A DNA stretch of 36,648 bases from Acidimicrobiia bacterium (GCA_029210695.1 JARGFH010000038.1:1-36648); one strand, 5' to 3'. Positions 16,297 to 24,485 are shown, numbered from the stretch's first letter. Program-made: numbers and translations. Notes: a model not told the origin generated them from the letters alone.

Positions 16297-17406
16297 ATGC
16301 ATCTCGATCGCCTCGCTCGTTTCGAGAGCGCCGACTATCCGGTGCTCTCCGTTTATGTGAATCGAGACGCCCTCAACCCGGCGGTGCGTCCCCGAATCGG
16401 CGACCTCTTGAAGCCGTTTCGCGAGTTCGGCGACCTCGACCACGATGCTCAGATGTCGCTGCGAGCCGATCTCGAGACGGTAATGAGTATGTGTGATCGG
16501 ATCGACGTCGACCGGGCACCGGCCACTGCCTTGTTCGCATGTCAGGGTGGCGGACTCCTCGAGTACCTCCCTCTTCCGGCCCCGGTGTGGGACGTTGCAA
16601 TGGTCTCGGATCGACCGTATCTGCGTCCGCTCAGGAGCGTCCGCGCGAGCGAGTTGGTGGCGGTGGCAGTGGTCGATCGCAAACATGCCCGGCTTTACAG
16701 CTGGGATGGCGCGGGAGTCCGACTCCTTGAGCTCGTGGAAGAGCTGGAGGAACACAAGGGCAATTTCGGCGGGTTCTCGGGATACGATGAGCGCCGGGCC
16801 AGGAGTCATGCTGAGACACTCGAACGCCGGCACTTCCGGCAGGTGGCCGACCGGCTCTTCGAACACCATCGGGCAACTCCGTTCGGCAAGGTCATAGTCG
16901 GTGGCCACGAGGAAACCATCACCAGGTTCGGATCATCCCTTCACCCGTACCTGCGCGATCGATTGATCGGCTCATTCGTCATCGATCCGCACACCATGAC
17001 GGATAGCGACGTCGCCAAGCGAGTTGATGGTTTGCTCGAGACGGCAGTGCGCGAGGAACAAGAAGAGCTGGCCACCAGGGTGGCCGAATCGGCCGAGGAG
17101 GGGGGCAGAGCTGCGCTTGGGCTCGCCAATGTGCTCGAGGCGGTGAACGCGGGCGCCGTCGACCATCTCGTCGTCGCCGGCCGCTTCACCAAAGACGGTG
17201 TGGTGTGCACTACTTGCGGAAGACTCGATCGCCTTGGAGAAGCGTGCGTCGGATGCGGTTTGCTCGTTTCGCCAACTGATGACGTGGTCGGTGCGGCCAT
17301 GGAGCAGGTGCTCCGGATGGGCGGTCGTGTTGATCAGATTACCGTTCCGAGCTTGCTCGATCAGCATGGAGTGGGAGCCCTCCTGCGGTTCGCAATACAC
17401 GGGTGA
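16297..17406 (+). CDS. Bacterial eRF1-like protein (baeRF / Vms1-like)
   Basis: The 369-residue protein resembles the bacterial archaeo-eukaryotic release factor-like families (baeRF; family-10 type seems closest). The N-terminal part has LSVYVNRD and a central strand VAVAVVDRKHARLYSW. A glycine-rich loop GNFGGFSGYDERRA (residues 155-168) precedes a long basic helix, in the place where eRF1 and Vms1 carry the GGQ or equivalent loop. A C-terminal eRF1-domain-3/L7Ae-like part holds a zinc-ribbon (Cys304, Cys307, Cys317, Cys320). Relatives are proposed or shown to act on peptidyl-tRNA in ribosome rescue. The ATG at 16297 follows AAGGGAGG. It is 117 bases after metZ in the same direction. Function here is inferred. 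Confidence 0.8.
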   Translation: MHLDRLARFESADYPVLSVYVNRDALNPAVRPRIGDLLKPFREFGDLDHDAQMSLRADLETVMSMCDRIDVDRAPATALFACQGGGLLEYLPLPAPVWDVAMVSDRPYLRPLRSVRASELVAVAVVDRKHARLYSWDGAGVRLLELVEELEEHKGNFGGFSGYDERRARSHAETLERRHFRQVADRLFEHHRATPFGKVIVGGHEETITRFGSSLHPYLRDRLIGSFVIDPHTMTDSDVAKRVDGLLETAVREEQEELATRVAESAEEGGRAALGLANVLEAVNAGAVDHLVVAGRFTKDGVVCTTCGRLDRLGEACVGCGLLVSPTDDVVGAAMEQVLRMGGRVDQITVPSLLDQHGVGALLRFAIHG

Positions 17407-17461
17407 GCGGCTCTGGCTTCCTACCCGGTGGCCCGACGGTCTAATCGGAGCAACGGAAAGG

Positions 17462-17477
17462 CGGGCGCCGACGCCCG
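17462..17477 (-). terminator. Short GC hairpin after metH
   Basis: On the minus strand a 6-bp CGGGCG/CGCCCG stem with a TCGG loop follows the metH stop by 12 bases and is followed by CCTTTCC. It is short but well placed, between the convergent baeRF and metH genes. Confidence 0.45.
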
Positions 17478-17489
17478 GCCGGGTTTGCC

Positions 17490-20400
17490 CTAGCGAGCGA
17501 TGAAGTACTTTGCCTGCGGGTGATGGCAGATGATGGCCGAGGTCGTCTGTTCGGGTTGGTATTGCCATCCGGTTTCTTCACCGACCGATACACCGATTCG
17601 GTCGGCGCCGAGGAGGTCGGCGACAGTCTCATTGTCCTCGAGTTCCGGACAGGCCGGATAGCCCCACGAGTAGCGACCGCCGCGATACTTCTGACGAAAC
17701 AGTCCGGCCAGTGACGGCCCGTCCTGGTCGGCGAAGCCCCATTCCGTGCGGATGCGGTGATGCCAGTATTCGGCTAGAGCTTCGGCCATTTCCACCGCCA
17801 GACCGTGCAGATAGAGGTAGTCCTCGTAGTGGTGGCCTGCGAACAGCTCGGCCGCCCGTTCCGACGCTTGCTCGCCGACTGTGACGATGTGAAAGGCGGC
17901 GTAGTCGGCTCCGGTACCGATCGGTCGATGGAAGTCGGCAATACACAAGAACGGACTGCTTGCCTGGCGTGGGAATGTGAACCTCTTGACCTCGCGACTT
18001 CGCTCTTCGTCGGACCACACGACCAGGTCGTTGCCGTCGGCATTGACCGGGAAGTAGCCGTAGACGACCTGCGGGACCAGCAATCCGTCGCGCTTCGCCC
18101 GATCGAACTGGTCGCGCAGCACCGGCCGGATCCGGTCCTTGAAATCGCCGTCCGGTTCTCCGGGTTCGGGGCGAAAGTGCCACTGATTGCGAAACAGCGC
18201 CGTCTCGTTGAGGTACGAAGCAACTTCGTCGAGGGGAATTCCTTTCACCACCCGGGAACCGGTGAAGGGCGGATCAAAAACGTGGTTGTCGCCGGCGACC
18301 TCGGGCGACCGGCTCGGGATCGCTGCTAGCGGTGCTTCCTTGGTCCGGCGCCGGGGCAACGGCCGGCCACCCGCTACGCGACCGAAGTCGGGGTCTGTCA
18401 GGTGGGTCTCGGCGGCGATGTCGTCCATCACTGCCAGCCCGGCGAAGGCGTCCTTCCCGTAGAACAGCGGACCCGGGTAGTGCTCACGCAGGTCACGTTC
18501 GACGTACGTCCGGGTCAGCGCGGCCCCGCCGAGAATGACGGGCAGGTGGGCCAACCCCCGGTCGGACAGTTCGATCAGGTTGTCACGCATGACCAGGGTG
18601 GACTTCACCAGCAGCCCGCTCATGCCGATGGCGTCTGCGTTCACCTCCAGCGCCTTCTCGATCATCTCGGTGATGCCGACCTTGATGCCGAGGTTGTGCA
18701 CCCGGTATCCGTTATTCGTGAGGATGATGTCGACGAGGTTCTTCCCGATATCGTGAACGTCACCCTTTACCGTCGCCAAAACGATCGACCCCCTGCCGGC
18801 ACCATCGGCCTTTTCCATGTGAGGTTCCAGATAGCCGACGGCTGCCTTCATCGTCTCTGCCGACTGGAGTACGAACGGCAACTGCATATCACCGGCGGCG
18901 AACAAGTCACCCACCCTTCTCATCCCCGCCAGGAGGATGTCGTTGATGATGGTGATGGCGGACCGACCGAGGAGGGCCTCTTTGAGGTCATTGGTGAGGC
19001 CATCGCGATCGCCCTCGACGATCCGGTGCTCGAGTCTCTGTTCAACCGACCTGCCGCCGCGATCCTCTCGTTCAACAGCCGTTGCCGTCGCGCCTGCGAA
19101 GAGTTCGAGGATTCGTTCGAGCGGGTCGTAGCCGTCGGATCGGCGGTCGTAGATGAGGTCGAGCGCCGCCTGCCGCTGGTCGTCCGGAATCCGGTGGAGG
19201 GGTATGACTCTGGCGGCGTGGAGGATGGCTCCGTCGAGACCCGCTTCGAGGGCTTCGTTGAGAAACACGGAGTTCAGTACATGCCGGGCCGCCGGCTTCA
19301 GCCCGAATGACACATTTGAGATACCGAGGCTGGTGAAGGTTCCGGGGAGTTCTTCTTTGATGCTCCGGATGGCATCGAGCGTGGCCATGGCATCCCGGCG
19401 CAGATCCTCGCCGCCGGTGGTCAGTGGAAACGTGAGCGGATCGAAGATGAGATCGCCGGGTTCGAGCCCGTGTCGTTCGATAGCCAGATCGTGGATGCGG
19501 TGAGCGATCCTCATCTTCCACTCCAGATCCCGGGCCTGTCCTTCCTCATCGATGAGGAGGCAAACCACCGCGGCGCCGTATTCGCGCGCCAGAGACATGA
19601 CCCGGTCGAATCGGGAACCAGGGCCGTCGCCGTCCTCCAGATTGGCGGAGTTGAGCACGGCCCGGCCACCGATCCATCGCAGGCCGGCCTCCATGACCTC
19701 CGGCTCGGTGGAATCCAGCACGAGCGGGACGCTGATCTGGGTCGAGAAACGGGAGGCCAGTTCGTCCATGTCGGCGACTCCATCCCGTGCGACGTAGTCG
19801 ACGCAGAGGTCTACGAGATGTGCACCCTCTTTGACCTGGTCCTTGCCGGTCTGGACGCAGCCGTCCCAGTCCTCTGCCAGGAGGGTCTCGCGGAATCGCT
19901 TGGACCCGTTGGCATTGGTCCGTTCGCCGATGATGAGAAACGATGTGTCCTGCCGGAAGGGCGTGAACGAGTAGGTCGAGGCGGCGCCGGGTTCATGGCG
20001 GGCCGTACGGGCGACCGGCTGCAGGTCGGCTACCGCGTCAACGACTGCCCGGAGATGCTCCGGAGTAGTGCCACAGCATCCACCGACGACGGACACTCCA
20101 AACTCGGAGACGAACCTCGTGTGATACTCGGCGAGTTCGGCGGGCGAGAGGTTGTAGCACATCTCTCCGTCCCGGACTTCAGGGAGGCCGGCGTTGGGGA
20201 TGACCGCAATCGGCATCCGCGCCCGCTCGGAGAGGTAGCGAATGTGCTCCGTCATTTCCGTAGGCCCGGTCGCGCAGTTGAGGCCGAAGACGTCGGGGCC
20301 CAGCGGGTCGATAGCTGCCAGGGCGGCCCCAATCTCGGTTCCGGGCAGCATGCGGCCGGTCGCCTCGATCGTGACCTGTGCCTGGATTGGAAGCTGAATC

Positions 20401-20945
20401 CCCGCGCTGTGCATCGCGAGGCGTACTCCGTTGATGGCTGCCTTCAGCCCGAGCAGGTCGAACTGAGTTTCGATGATGAAGAGGTCGGCCCCCCCTTCGA
20501 GCAAGCCGAGGGCTTGTTGTTCGTAGGCAGAGCGGAGATCGACGTAGCGGATCTGACCGAGGGTGGGGAACTTCGTGCCGGGGCCGATCGAGCCGGCAAC
20601 CCAGCGGCGCCGGTGCCGGGTCGAGAAGTCGTCGGCCACTTGCCTGGCCAGGCGGGCAGCTACGACGTTGATCTCATGGACGCGATCCTCGATGCCGTAT
20701 TCGGCCAACGGGACGGCAAAGGCGCCAAATGTGTTGGTCTCGATTACATCCACACCGACGTCGAGGTAGGAGGCGTGAATCTGTTGGACGAGATCGGGGC
20801 GAGTCAGGTTGAGGAGTTCGTTGCAGCCGTCGAGGTCGGGTCCACCGAAGTCGTCTTCAGTCAGCCCGGCCAGTTGGAGGGAGGTGCCCATCGCGCCGTC
20901 GTAGATGACGACTCTGGATCTCGTGGCTTCGACGTAGCTTCTCAC
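17490..20945 (-). CDS. metH: Cobalamin-dependent methionine synthase MetH
   Basis: A 1151-residue enzyme that moves a methyl group from 5-methyl-tetrahydrofolate to homocysteine through cobalamin. In order: homocysteine domain starting at VVIYDGAMGTS with zinc-ligand cysteines in GGCCGTTPEH (~286); pterin domain at GERTNANGSKRFRE (~337); cobalamin cap and B12 domain with the axial-ligand motif DVHDIGKN (~730); and the AdoMet activation domain with RYSWGYPACPE (~1091). All modules are complete. The GTG at 20945 is chosen because GGAGGCGAGGAAC precedes it and the S-box leader covers 20957-21080; starts further up (20996, 21065) would lie inside the riboswitch. The gene is likely controlled by SAM through that leader. 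Confidence 0.95.
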   Translation of the reverse strand: MRSYVEATRSRVVIYDGAMGTSLQLAGLTEDDFGGPDLDGCNELLNLTRPDLVQQIHASYLDVGVDVIETNTFGAFAVPLAEYGIEDRVHEINVVAARLARQVADDFSTRHRRRWVAGSIGPGTKFPTLGQIRYVDLRSAYEQQALGLLEGGADLFIIETQFDLLGLKAAINGVRLAMHSAGIQLPIQAQVTIEATGRMLPGTEIGAALAAIDPLGPDVFGLNCATGPTEMTEHIRYLSERARMPIAVIPNAGLPEVRDGEMCYNLSPAELAEYHTRFVSEFGVSVVGGCCGTTPEHLRAVVDAVADLQPVARTARHEPGAASTYSFTPFRQDTSFLIIGERTNANGSKRFRETLLAEDWDGCVQTGKDQVKEGAHLVDLCVDYVARDGVADMDELASRFSTQISVPLVLDSTEPEVMEAGLRWIGGRAVLNSANLEDGDGPGSRFDRVMSLAREYGAAVVCLLIDEEGQARDLEWKMRIAHRIHDLAIERHGLEPGDLIFDPLTFPLTTGGEDLRRDAMATLDAIRSIKEELPGTFTSLGISNVSFGLKPAARHVLNSVFLNEALEAGLDGAILHAARVIPLHRIPDDQRQAALDLIYDRRSDGYDPLERILELFAGATATAVEREDRGGRSVEQRLEHRIVEGDRDGLTNDLKEALLGRSAITIINDILLAGMRRVGDLFAAGDMQLPFVLQSAETMKAAVGYLEPHMEKADGAGRGSIVLATVKGDVHDIGKNLVDIILTNNGYRVHNLGIKVGITEMIEKALEVNADAIGMSGLLVKSTLVMRDNLIELSDRGLAHLPVILGGAALTRTYVERDLREHYPGPLFYGKDAFAGLAVMDDIAAETHLTDPDFGRVAGGRPLPRRRTKEAPLAAIPSRSPEVAGDNHVFDPPFTGSRVVKGIPLDEVASYLNETALFRNQWHFRPEPGEPDGDFKDRIRPVLRDQFDRAKRDGLLVPQVVYGYFPVNADGNDLVVWSDEERSREVKRFTFPRQASSPFLCIADFHRPIGTGADYAAFHIVTVGEQASERAAELFAGHHYEDYLYLHGLAVEMAEALAEYWHHRIRTEWGFADQDGPSLAGLFRQKYRGGRYSWGYPACPELEDNETVADLLGADRIGVSVGEETGWQYQPEQTTSAIICHHPQAKYFIAR

Positions 20946-20956
20946 GGCGTTCCTCG

Positions 20957-21080
20957 CCTCCGGTTGTTCCAACGAGGAGCGTCTCCGCAACCCCATCGTG
21001 CAGGCGTTGGCACCGTGTCCCCGTTGGGCCGGTTGCCGCGGTCTCACAGGGCCTGATCCCTCCACCGCTCTTGATGAGTT
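20957..21080 (-). promoter_or_regulatory. SAM-clan (S-box type) riboswitch of metH
   Basis: Read on the minus strand, the metH leader carries the S-box core: ATCAAGAGCGGTGGAGGGAT (from ~21075), then GGCCC, GCGGCAACC and GGTGCCAACGCC. Pairings seen are P1 CTCATC with GATGGG, P2 GCGGT with ACCGC, and P3 ACCG with CGGT. The P4 arm of SAM-I seems absent. The P3-loop CCAACG (21027-21022) can pair with CGTTGG (20974-20969) beyond P1, as in SAM-IV or SAM-I/IV forms. A downstream stem CTCC/GGAG includes the metH Shine-Dalgarno, suggesting translational shut-off when SAM is bound. Family match is strong; subclass and mechanism are inferred. Confidence 0.9.
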
Positions 21081-21086
21081 CGGTGA

Positions 21087-21092
21087 ATCCTA
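21087..21092 (-). promoter_or_regulatory. Putative -10 box of the metH leader
   Basis: On the minus strand TAGGAT fits TANNNT and predicts transcription start at about 21080, exactly where the 5' strand of riboswitch stem P1 begins. A -35 match is weak. The agreement with the RNA boundary supports it. Confidence 0.5.
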
Positions 21093-21235
21093 ACGCCATT
21101 CCGGCTCCACCCGTCCGTTGAGGTGGGCAGATCGAAGATACCCCGCCCCTCGGCGCCCTCTCCTTTTGTGATGCACCTTCAAAGCGATGGGTTGCGCCAC
21201 TACGCTGTTGCGGAAGATAGGCGGGGAGACTGGCG

Positions 21236-21475
21236 ATGGCGATCGAAACACACGATAAGAAGCGTCACGGTGAGGTCGATGAGAAGAGGTTTGGCCGTGC
21301 GATTGCCACGAGCATCGTGGTCGGAACACCCCTGTCGATCATCTTCATCGTGCTGTCCATGTGGATCTTCACGGATTCAGACCTGACGAGGGCGTTCTCC
21401 GTTGGAATCTGGCCGGGGATCCTGACCGGAGTGTTCGGCGGTGGATTCGTAGGCGTCATCATCGGTTCGGACTAA
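21236..21475 (+). CDS. Small two-helix membrane protein
   Basis: A 79-residue protein with a charged N-terminus (residues 1-20, rich in Lys, Glu, Asp) and two hydrophobic helices (about 22-46 and 52-76) joined by a short loop; the second is Gly-rich (GILTGVFGGGFVGVIIG). It should sit in the cytoplasmic membrane. GGGGAG lies eight bases before the ATG. It starts divergently from the metH leader and ends 10 bases before the methyltransferase gene, with which it may be cotranscribed. No family is recognised; function unknown. Confidence 0.75.
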   Translation: MAIETHDKKRHGEVDEKRFGRAIATSIVVGTPLSIIFIVLSMWIFTDSDLTRAFSVGIWPGILTGVFGGGFVGVIIGSD

Positions 21476-21485
21476 CACCCACCGT

Positions 21486-22100
21486 ATGGATGATGAGCGC
21501 GAGGTAGGTGTCGGACCGCATCCGCGGCCATGGCCCGATGATCCGCGACTCGATCCGGAGTTACTCGAGCACGGTGATCGCCGCAACGTCGTGGACGAGT
21601 ACCGCTACTGGCGCCATGAAGCCATCGTTGAGGATCTCGACGGTCGCCGGCATCCGTTTCATGTTGCGGTCGAGAACTGGGAGCACGATTTCAACATCGG
21701 ATCGGTGGTGCGAAACGCCAACGCATTCATGGCTTCCGCCGTGCACATCATCGGGAAGCGCAAGTGGAATCGGCGCGGTGCGATGGTCACCGATAGATAC
21801 CAACACATACTCCATCATCCGACGATCGAAGGTTTCGTAGCCTGGGCGGGTGAAGCCGGGCTGACGGTGGTCGGCATCGACAACTTGCCCGGTTCTGTGC
21901 CAATCGAAACGACTGAACTCCCGGCCGGGTGCGTTCTCCTCTTCGGCCAGGAGGGCCCTGGGTTGTCGGAGGGTGCCCGGTCTGCCGCCGCCATGGTTTG
22001 TTCGATCACTCAGTACGGCTCTACGAGGTCGATCAACGCCGGCGTCGCCTCGGGGATCGCCATGCACCACTGGATACTCCAGCACCGTTTCGGCCGCTAG
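21486..22100 (+). CDS. SpoU/TrmH-family RNA 2'-O-methyltransferase
   Basis: A 204-residue SPOUT methyltransferase that should put a methyl group on a ribose of tRNA or rRNA using SAM. Motif 1 is NIGSVVRNANAFMASAVHII (catalytic Arg), motif 2 is LLFGQEGPGLSE, and motif 3 is QYGSTRSINAGVASGIAMHH; the last two form the SAM-binding trefoil knot. An N-terminal extension of ~50 charged, Pro-rich residues precedes the fold. The exact target nucleotide cannot be told from sequence. It follows the small membrane protein by 10 bases and is followed by palindrome copy 2. No Shine-Dalgarno is seen. Confidence 0.92.
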   Translation: MDDEREVGVGPHPRPWPDDPRLDPELLEHGDRRNVVDEYRYWRHEAIVEDLDGRRHPFHVAVENWEHDFNIGSVVRNANAFMASAVHIIGKRKWNRRGAMVTDRYQHILHHPTIEGFVAWAGEAGLTVVGIDNLPGSVPIETTELPAGCVLLFGQEGPGLSEGARSAAAMVCSITQYGSTRSINAGVASGIAMHHWILQHRFGR

Positions 22101-22113
22101 AAACCCCATCCCA

Positions 22114-22165
22114 CTTTCTCCGCAATGCTGTGTACGAAAAACACACCATTGCATTGCGGAGAAAA
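22114..22165. repeat. Dispersed 52-bp palindrome, copy 2 (inverted orientation)
   Basis: Begins with TTTCTCCGCAATGC and ends with GCATTGCGGAGAAAA. Judged by its centre it is in the opposite orientation to copies 1 and 3. The inner part TGTGTACGAAAAACACACC can form an inner stem. It lies 14 bases after the methyltransferase stop and just before the MOSC promoter, so its right arm may overlap the -35 region of that gene. Confidence 0.9.
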
Positions 22166-22173
22166 TGGTGTTG

Positions 22174-22179
22174 TAGGGT
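22174..22179 (+). promoter_or_regulatory. Putative -10 box giving a leaderless MOSC mRNA
   Basis: TAGGGT fits TANNNT and puts the transcript start exactly on the A of the ATG at 22186. No Shine-Dalgarno is present. A -35 would fall within the palindrome just upstream. Confidence 0.45.
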
Positions 22180-22185
22180 TTTGGG

Positions 22186-22644
22186 ATGGCATCGGTGTAT
22201 CAGATCAACATCAGCGGCGGAGGGGTCCCCAAGCTGCCGATCGACGAGGTAGACGTCGACATCAACGGCATCATCGGTGACGACCAGGCGAGCAAAGAGC
22301 ACCACGGAGGACCCGACCGGGCACTGTGTATTTTCTCGCTCGAGGTGATCGAGGCACTGCAGGCCGAAGGTCATCCGATCGCGCCCGGCTCGACGGGTGA
22401 GAACGTGACGATCGCCGGCCTGGACTGGGATCGGGTGGGGCCGGACACCAGGCTACGGATCGGACAAACGGTCGCTCAGATCACCAGCTTCACGTCGCCG
22501 TGCTGGAAGATCGTCGGTTCGTTCTCAGACCGTGACTCTGCCCGGATTAGCCAGGCGGAGTACCCCGGTTGGAGCCGCGTCTACGCCAGGGTGATCATCA
22601 GCGGAGCCATCCGGACGGGTGACGACGTCGAAGTGATCGACTAG
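22186..22644 (+). CDS. MOSC-domain protein
   Basis: A 152-residue stand-alone MOSC (molybdenum cofactor sulfurase C-terminal) domain. Typical features are the N-terminal strand VYQINIS, GIIGDDQASKEHHGGPDRAL, GENVTIAGLDW and the conserved cysteine Cys106 in TSPCWKI. Stand-alone MOSC proteins of the YiiM type bind molybdenum cofactor and reduce N-hydroxylated compounds; many are uncharacterised. No molybdenum cofactor genes are in the window. The ATG appears leaderless. It converges on the aminotransferase gene with a 54-base gap. Confidence 0.92.
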   Translation: MASVYQINISGGGVPKLPIDEVDVDINGIIGDDQASKEHHGGPDRALCIFSLEVIEALQAEGHPIAPGSTGENVTIAGLDWDRVGPDTRLRIGQTVAQITSFTSPCWKIVGSFSDRDSARISQAEYPGWSRVYARVIISGAIRTGDDVEVID

Positions 22645-22698
22645 ATACCGCCTCCTACCCGCTCTCAAAGGCTCCTGTTCAAAGCGATTCGCAGACGC

Positions 22699-23868
22699 CT
22701 ATGGGCCGGCAGCTGAGCGGTTCCGAAGATTCGCCCACCCAACGAGCCGCTTTGCTGCTTCGGTGATATCGGCGGTCGATTCCGCATACGAGAAGCGGAT
22801 GAAACGGTGACCCTGGGTTGGGTCGAAGTCGATTCCCGAGGTCGCCGCCACGCCGATCTCGTCGAGCCACTGCGCGCTGAGCGCCTGGGAATCGTCGGTC
22901 AGATGTGAAACGTCTGCGTACACGTAGAAGGCGCCGTCCGCCGGGGCGATCCGATCTATCCCGGCTCCGGCCAGGCCGCCAATGAGGATCCGGCGGTTCT
23001 CCGCGTAGCGGGCGACGTTGGCGTCGAGTTCCTCGGAGCAGTCGAAGGCGGCGATGCCGGCGAGTTGCGAAAGCGTCGGCGGCGAGATGAAGAGGTTCTG
23101 CGCAAGTCGCTCAACCGGCCGGATCATCTCCTCGGGTAACACGAGCCAGCCCAGCCGCCAGCCCGTCATCGAAAAGTATTTCGAGAAGCTCTGGACGACC
23201 ACCGCGTGGTCGGCCACGGCGATGACGGTTGGAGCCGGCGTGTCGCCGTATGTGATGCCGTGGTAGATCTCGTCGGCGATCATGCGGATTTCGTGTGTCT
23301 CACAGAAACCGGCGAGATCGGTGAGCTCGACCCCGGTGAGGATCGTGCCGGTGGGGTTCGAAGGAGAGGCCGTCACCAGCCCGTCGAGTGGCAGCAGCGG
23401 TTCGAGCAAATCCGGCGTTGGATTGAACCTGGTGTCCGGCCCCACCGGAAGTTCGACGACTTCGATGCCGAGGGCGCGCAGGATGTTCCGGTAGGCCGAG
23501 TAGCCGGGCTCGGTCATGGCCACACGGTCGCCTTCGTCGAATGCGGCCAGAACTGCCAGTACGAATCCGCCCGATGCCCCGACGGTCACCGCGATCCGGT
23601 CTTCGGCCACGTCGACTCCGTATCGATCGAGGTAGTGCCGGGTGATCCGTGTCCGTAGCTCGGGGACGCCGTGGGCGTCCGTGTAGCCCAGTCGATGGGA
23701 ACGCAGGGCTGCCTCGGCCGCGGCCAGCACTCCGCGCGGTGCGGGCGTCGACGGCTGACCCACCTCGAGGTGCAGCACTTCGCCGCCGGCAGCTTCCCGG
23801 CGCGCCGCCGCCTTCATGACCTCCATGACGTAGAACGGAGCAATGTCGGATCGGCGGGAGATCTTCAT
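22699..23868 (-). CDS. Class I/II PLP-dependent aminotransferase
   Basis: A 389-residue fold-type I aminotransferase. Visible are the N-terminal HLEVGQPSTPAP, YTDAHGVPELR, the cofactor region TVGASGGF, the substrate-site SPSNPTGTI, IADEIYHGITYG and the PLP lysine Lys230 in SFSKYFSMTGWRLGW. It most resembles aspartate/aromatic-type transaminases, but the amino acid substrate cannot be read from sequence. The ATG at 23868 shares a base with the stop of the upstream PQ-loop transporter gene (TGATG), so the two are translationally coupled. A much longer frame to 24849 exists but only reads through the transporter gene out of frame. Confidence 0.93.
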   Translation of the reverse strand: MKISRRSDIAPFYVMEVMKAAARREAAGGEVLHLEVGQPSTPAPRGVLAAAEAALRSHRLGYTDAHGVPELRTRITRHYLDRYGVDVAEDRIAVTVGASGGFVLAVLAAFDEGDRVAMTEPGYSAYRNILRALGIEVVELPVGPDTRFNPTPDLLEPLLPLDGLVTASPSNPTGTILTGVELTDLAGFCETHEIRMIADEIYHGITYGDTPAPTVIAVADHAVVVQSFSKYFSMTGWRLGWLVLPEEMIRPVERLAQNLFISPPTLSQLAGIAAFDCSEELDANVARYAENRRILIGGLAGAGIDRIAPADGAFYVYADVSHLTDDSQALSAQWLDEIGVAATSGIDFDPTQGHRFIRFSYAESTADITEAAKRLVGWANLRNRSAAGP

Positions 23869-24485
23869 CAGGGCGAGCGTAGCGAGCGAGCGTGTGCGGG
23901 TTCCAGCCACCGGCGCCGGGTCATGTAATACCTGGCCACCATCAAGGAGGAAGCAGCGGAGGAGAGGATCCCGAACATAACGATGGCCCGGTCCGAATAA
24001 GCGGCGCCGTACACCAGCCAGAGGAGACCTTCCACGAGAGTGAGCTGCCACGTCCCTGGACTGATTCCTTTGGGCGCCCAGGTCCTGAAGGCCGTCCACA
24101 GAGAAGGCGTCGCCTGCACTCCGAAGGAGACACCGAGCAGAACGCCCAATCCGGCCCAGCCGCCGATCACGCCGACGAGCGTGAGGATCAGCGCCCAGGA
24201 GGACCCGAGCATGACTGCCCGGGCGATGGGTCGTCCCGTCCAGGCGATCAGGCCGATCGTGAGCGTGTAGAAGAGCACCATCGAGGTGGTGGACGGAAGT
24301 GCCAGCCAGAGGTCCTGCGAGTACAGATATGCCGTCCATGCGGCGTTCGATACCATCCCGAGGCTCGCCCATGTAGTTGAGACCCCGTCGGCATTGCGCG
24401 TATTCCACAGTTTCATCACCTGAGGGACCAGCGTGACGAAGGCCAGCAGCGTTGCGAGGACGGCGGCCGAGTCGGCGATGAGCAT
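23868..24485 (-). CDS. PQ-loop (SWEET/SemiSWEET-like) membrane transporter
   Basis: A 205-residue membrane protein with about six to seven hydrophobic helices and two PQ-loop-type repeats. The first is VPQVMKLWNTRNADGVSTTW (residues ~20-39), a classic MtN3/SemiSWEET signature; the second is weaker (FGVQATPSLWTAFRTWAPKG, then GTWQLTLVEGLLW). Most bacterial SemiSWEETs have one repeat and ~90 residues, so this double form is closer to eukaryotic SWEETs or amino-acid PQ-loop proteins. The tight coupling to an aminotransferase suggests an amino or keto acid rather than a sugar as substrate, but this is inference. Confidence 0.85.
   Translation of the reverse strand: MLIADSAAVLATLLAFVTLVPQVMKLWNTRNADGVSTTWASLGMVSNAAWTAYLYSQDLWLALPSTTSMVLFYTLTIGLIAWTGRPIARAVMLGSSWALILTLVGVIGGWAGLGVLLGVSFGVQATPSLWTAFRTWAPKGISPGTWQLTLVEGLLWLVYGAAYSDRAIVMFGILSSAASSLMVARYYMTRRRWLEPAHARSLRSP

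Noticed and set aside
14926-16908. 660-codon open frame on the minus strand opposite metZ and baeRF
   Set aside because: It runs opposite two well-supported genes, with no ribosome site and no motif; low-complexity composition typical of antisense frames in GC-rich DNA.
19470-21056. 528-codon open frame on the plus strand opposite metH
   Set aside because: It is a shadow of the high-GC metH codons; the minus strand encodes all MetH domains with intact motifs, and the plus product has no recognisable fold.
20940-21120. Cobalamin riboswitch for B12-dependent metH
   Set aside because: No B12-box or cobalamin core was found; the leader clearly matches the SAM-clan S-box core instead.
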